Part shown: positions 63,926 through 64,000 of the stretch, piece after piece
Layout: the number at the start of each line of letters is the position of its first letter
Position numbering within the stretch: position 1 is the stretch's first letter
Origin: Macrobrachium rosenbergii
Taxonomy: Eukaryota; Arthropoda; Malacostraca; Decapoda; Palaemonidae
Assembly (NCBI RefSeq): GCF_040412425.1
Contig: NC_089744.1
Span: forward strand, 39,459,599 to 39,523,598
Direction of reading: 5' to 3'
DNA: 64,000 nt
The notes under the pieces: generated by a model
Told to the model about the DNA's origin: nothing
The model's input: only the letters and a program-made list of their open reading frames with translations
Databases searched by the model: none
Position numbers and translations under genes: made by a program

Positions 63926-64000
63926 CAGCCTTTGTGGAACTTTGTCAAAGGCCTTTTGGAAATCTAAGTAAGTACATCTATTGCTCTACTACTGTCACAA
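63926..64000 (-). pseudogene. LINE reverse transcriptase fragment at window edge
   Basis: The minus strand encodes YLDFQKAFDKVPQRL, the LDFSKAFDKVPH-type catalytic Asp motif of CR1/Jockey-like LINE reverse transcriptases. Downstream, similarity stops quickly and a TAG appears. The upstream part lies outside the window. Confidence 0.72.

Overview
The window is eukaryotic genomic DNA: very AT-rich, full of microsatellites and nested transposons, with GT-AG introns and no bacterial gene organisation. The dense DIRS-type retrotransposons, long TAA/TA/CT microsatellites and small nested DNA transposons suggest an arthropod, most likely a decapod crustacean. The taxon is inferred from repeat style, not demonstrated.

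One host protein-coding gene is recognisable. It lies on the minus strand and is a large ubiquitin-specific protease best matching USP24. Nine consecutive internal exons lie between 56884 and 20801: A 56884-56696, B 49147-48953, C 32607-32495, D 32187-32010, E 31078-30857, F 30666-30398, G 22157-21902, H 21565-21375 and I 20966-20801. All junctions agree in phase and the exons join into 593 codons without a stop. They cover the helical-repeat region and the ubiquitin-like domain upstream of the protease domain. The N-terminal and catalytic exons lie outside the window. The rest of the window is intron or sequence 3' of exon I.

Region by region on the plus strand. 577-8678 is an internally deleted DIRS element. 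A TA-flanked DNA transposon (4086-8247) splits its gag; that transposon contains a TAA-bounded foldback (4936-5321) and a TTAA-flanked piggyBac-like element (5322-7569). 12492-20724 is a second TA-flanked element holding a 6.5 kb DIRS-like element (about 13645-20173). 20801-32607 carries exons I to C, an unrecognised open frame at 23826-24470 and a Tigger-like transposon (28015-30201). 33340-42713 holds more nested Tigger-like elements, long TA runs with a foldback, and a second piggyBac-like copy. 43560-47940 is a decayed plus-strand DIRS element interrupted by a near-perfect TAA-flanked foldback. 49511-56601 holds a third piggyBac-like copy, DIRS terminal pieces and a LINE remnant. 57220-63321 is a nearly full-length minus-strand DIRS element with gag, RT, RNase H and tyrosine recombinase, all broken. 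The right edge has a LINE reverse-transcriptase fragment.

Nothing indicates an operon-like or defence system. The most interesting features are architectural: inverted transposon copies flanking USP24 exons C-F and exon A, which could affect splicing or circular RNA; foldbacks bounded by microsatellites; DIRS internal complementary regions; and a piggyBac-like family that carries its own roughly 380 bp tandem repeats.
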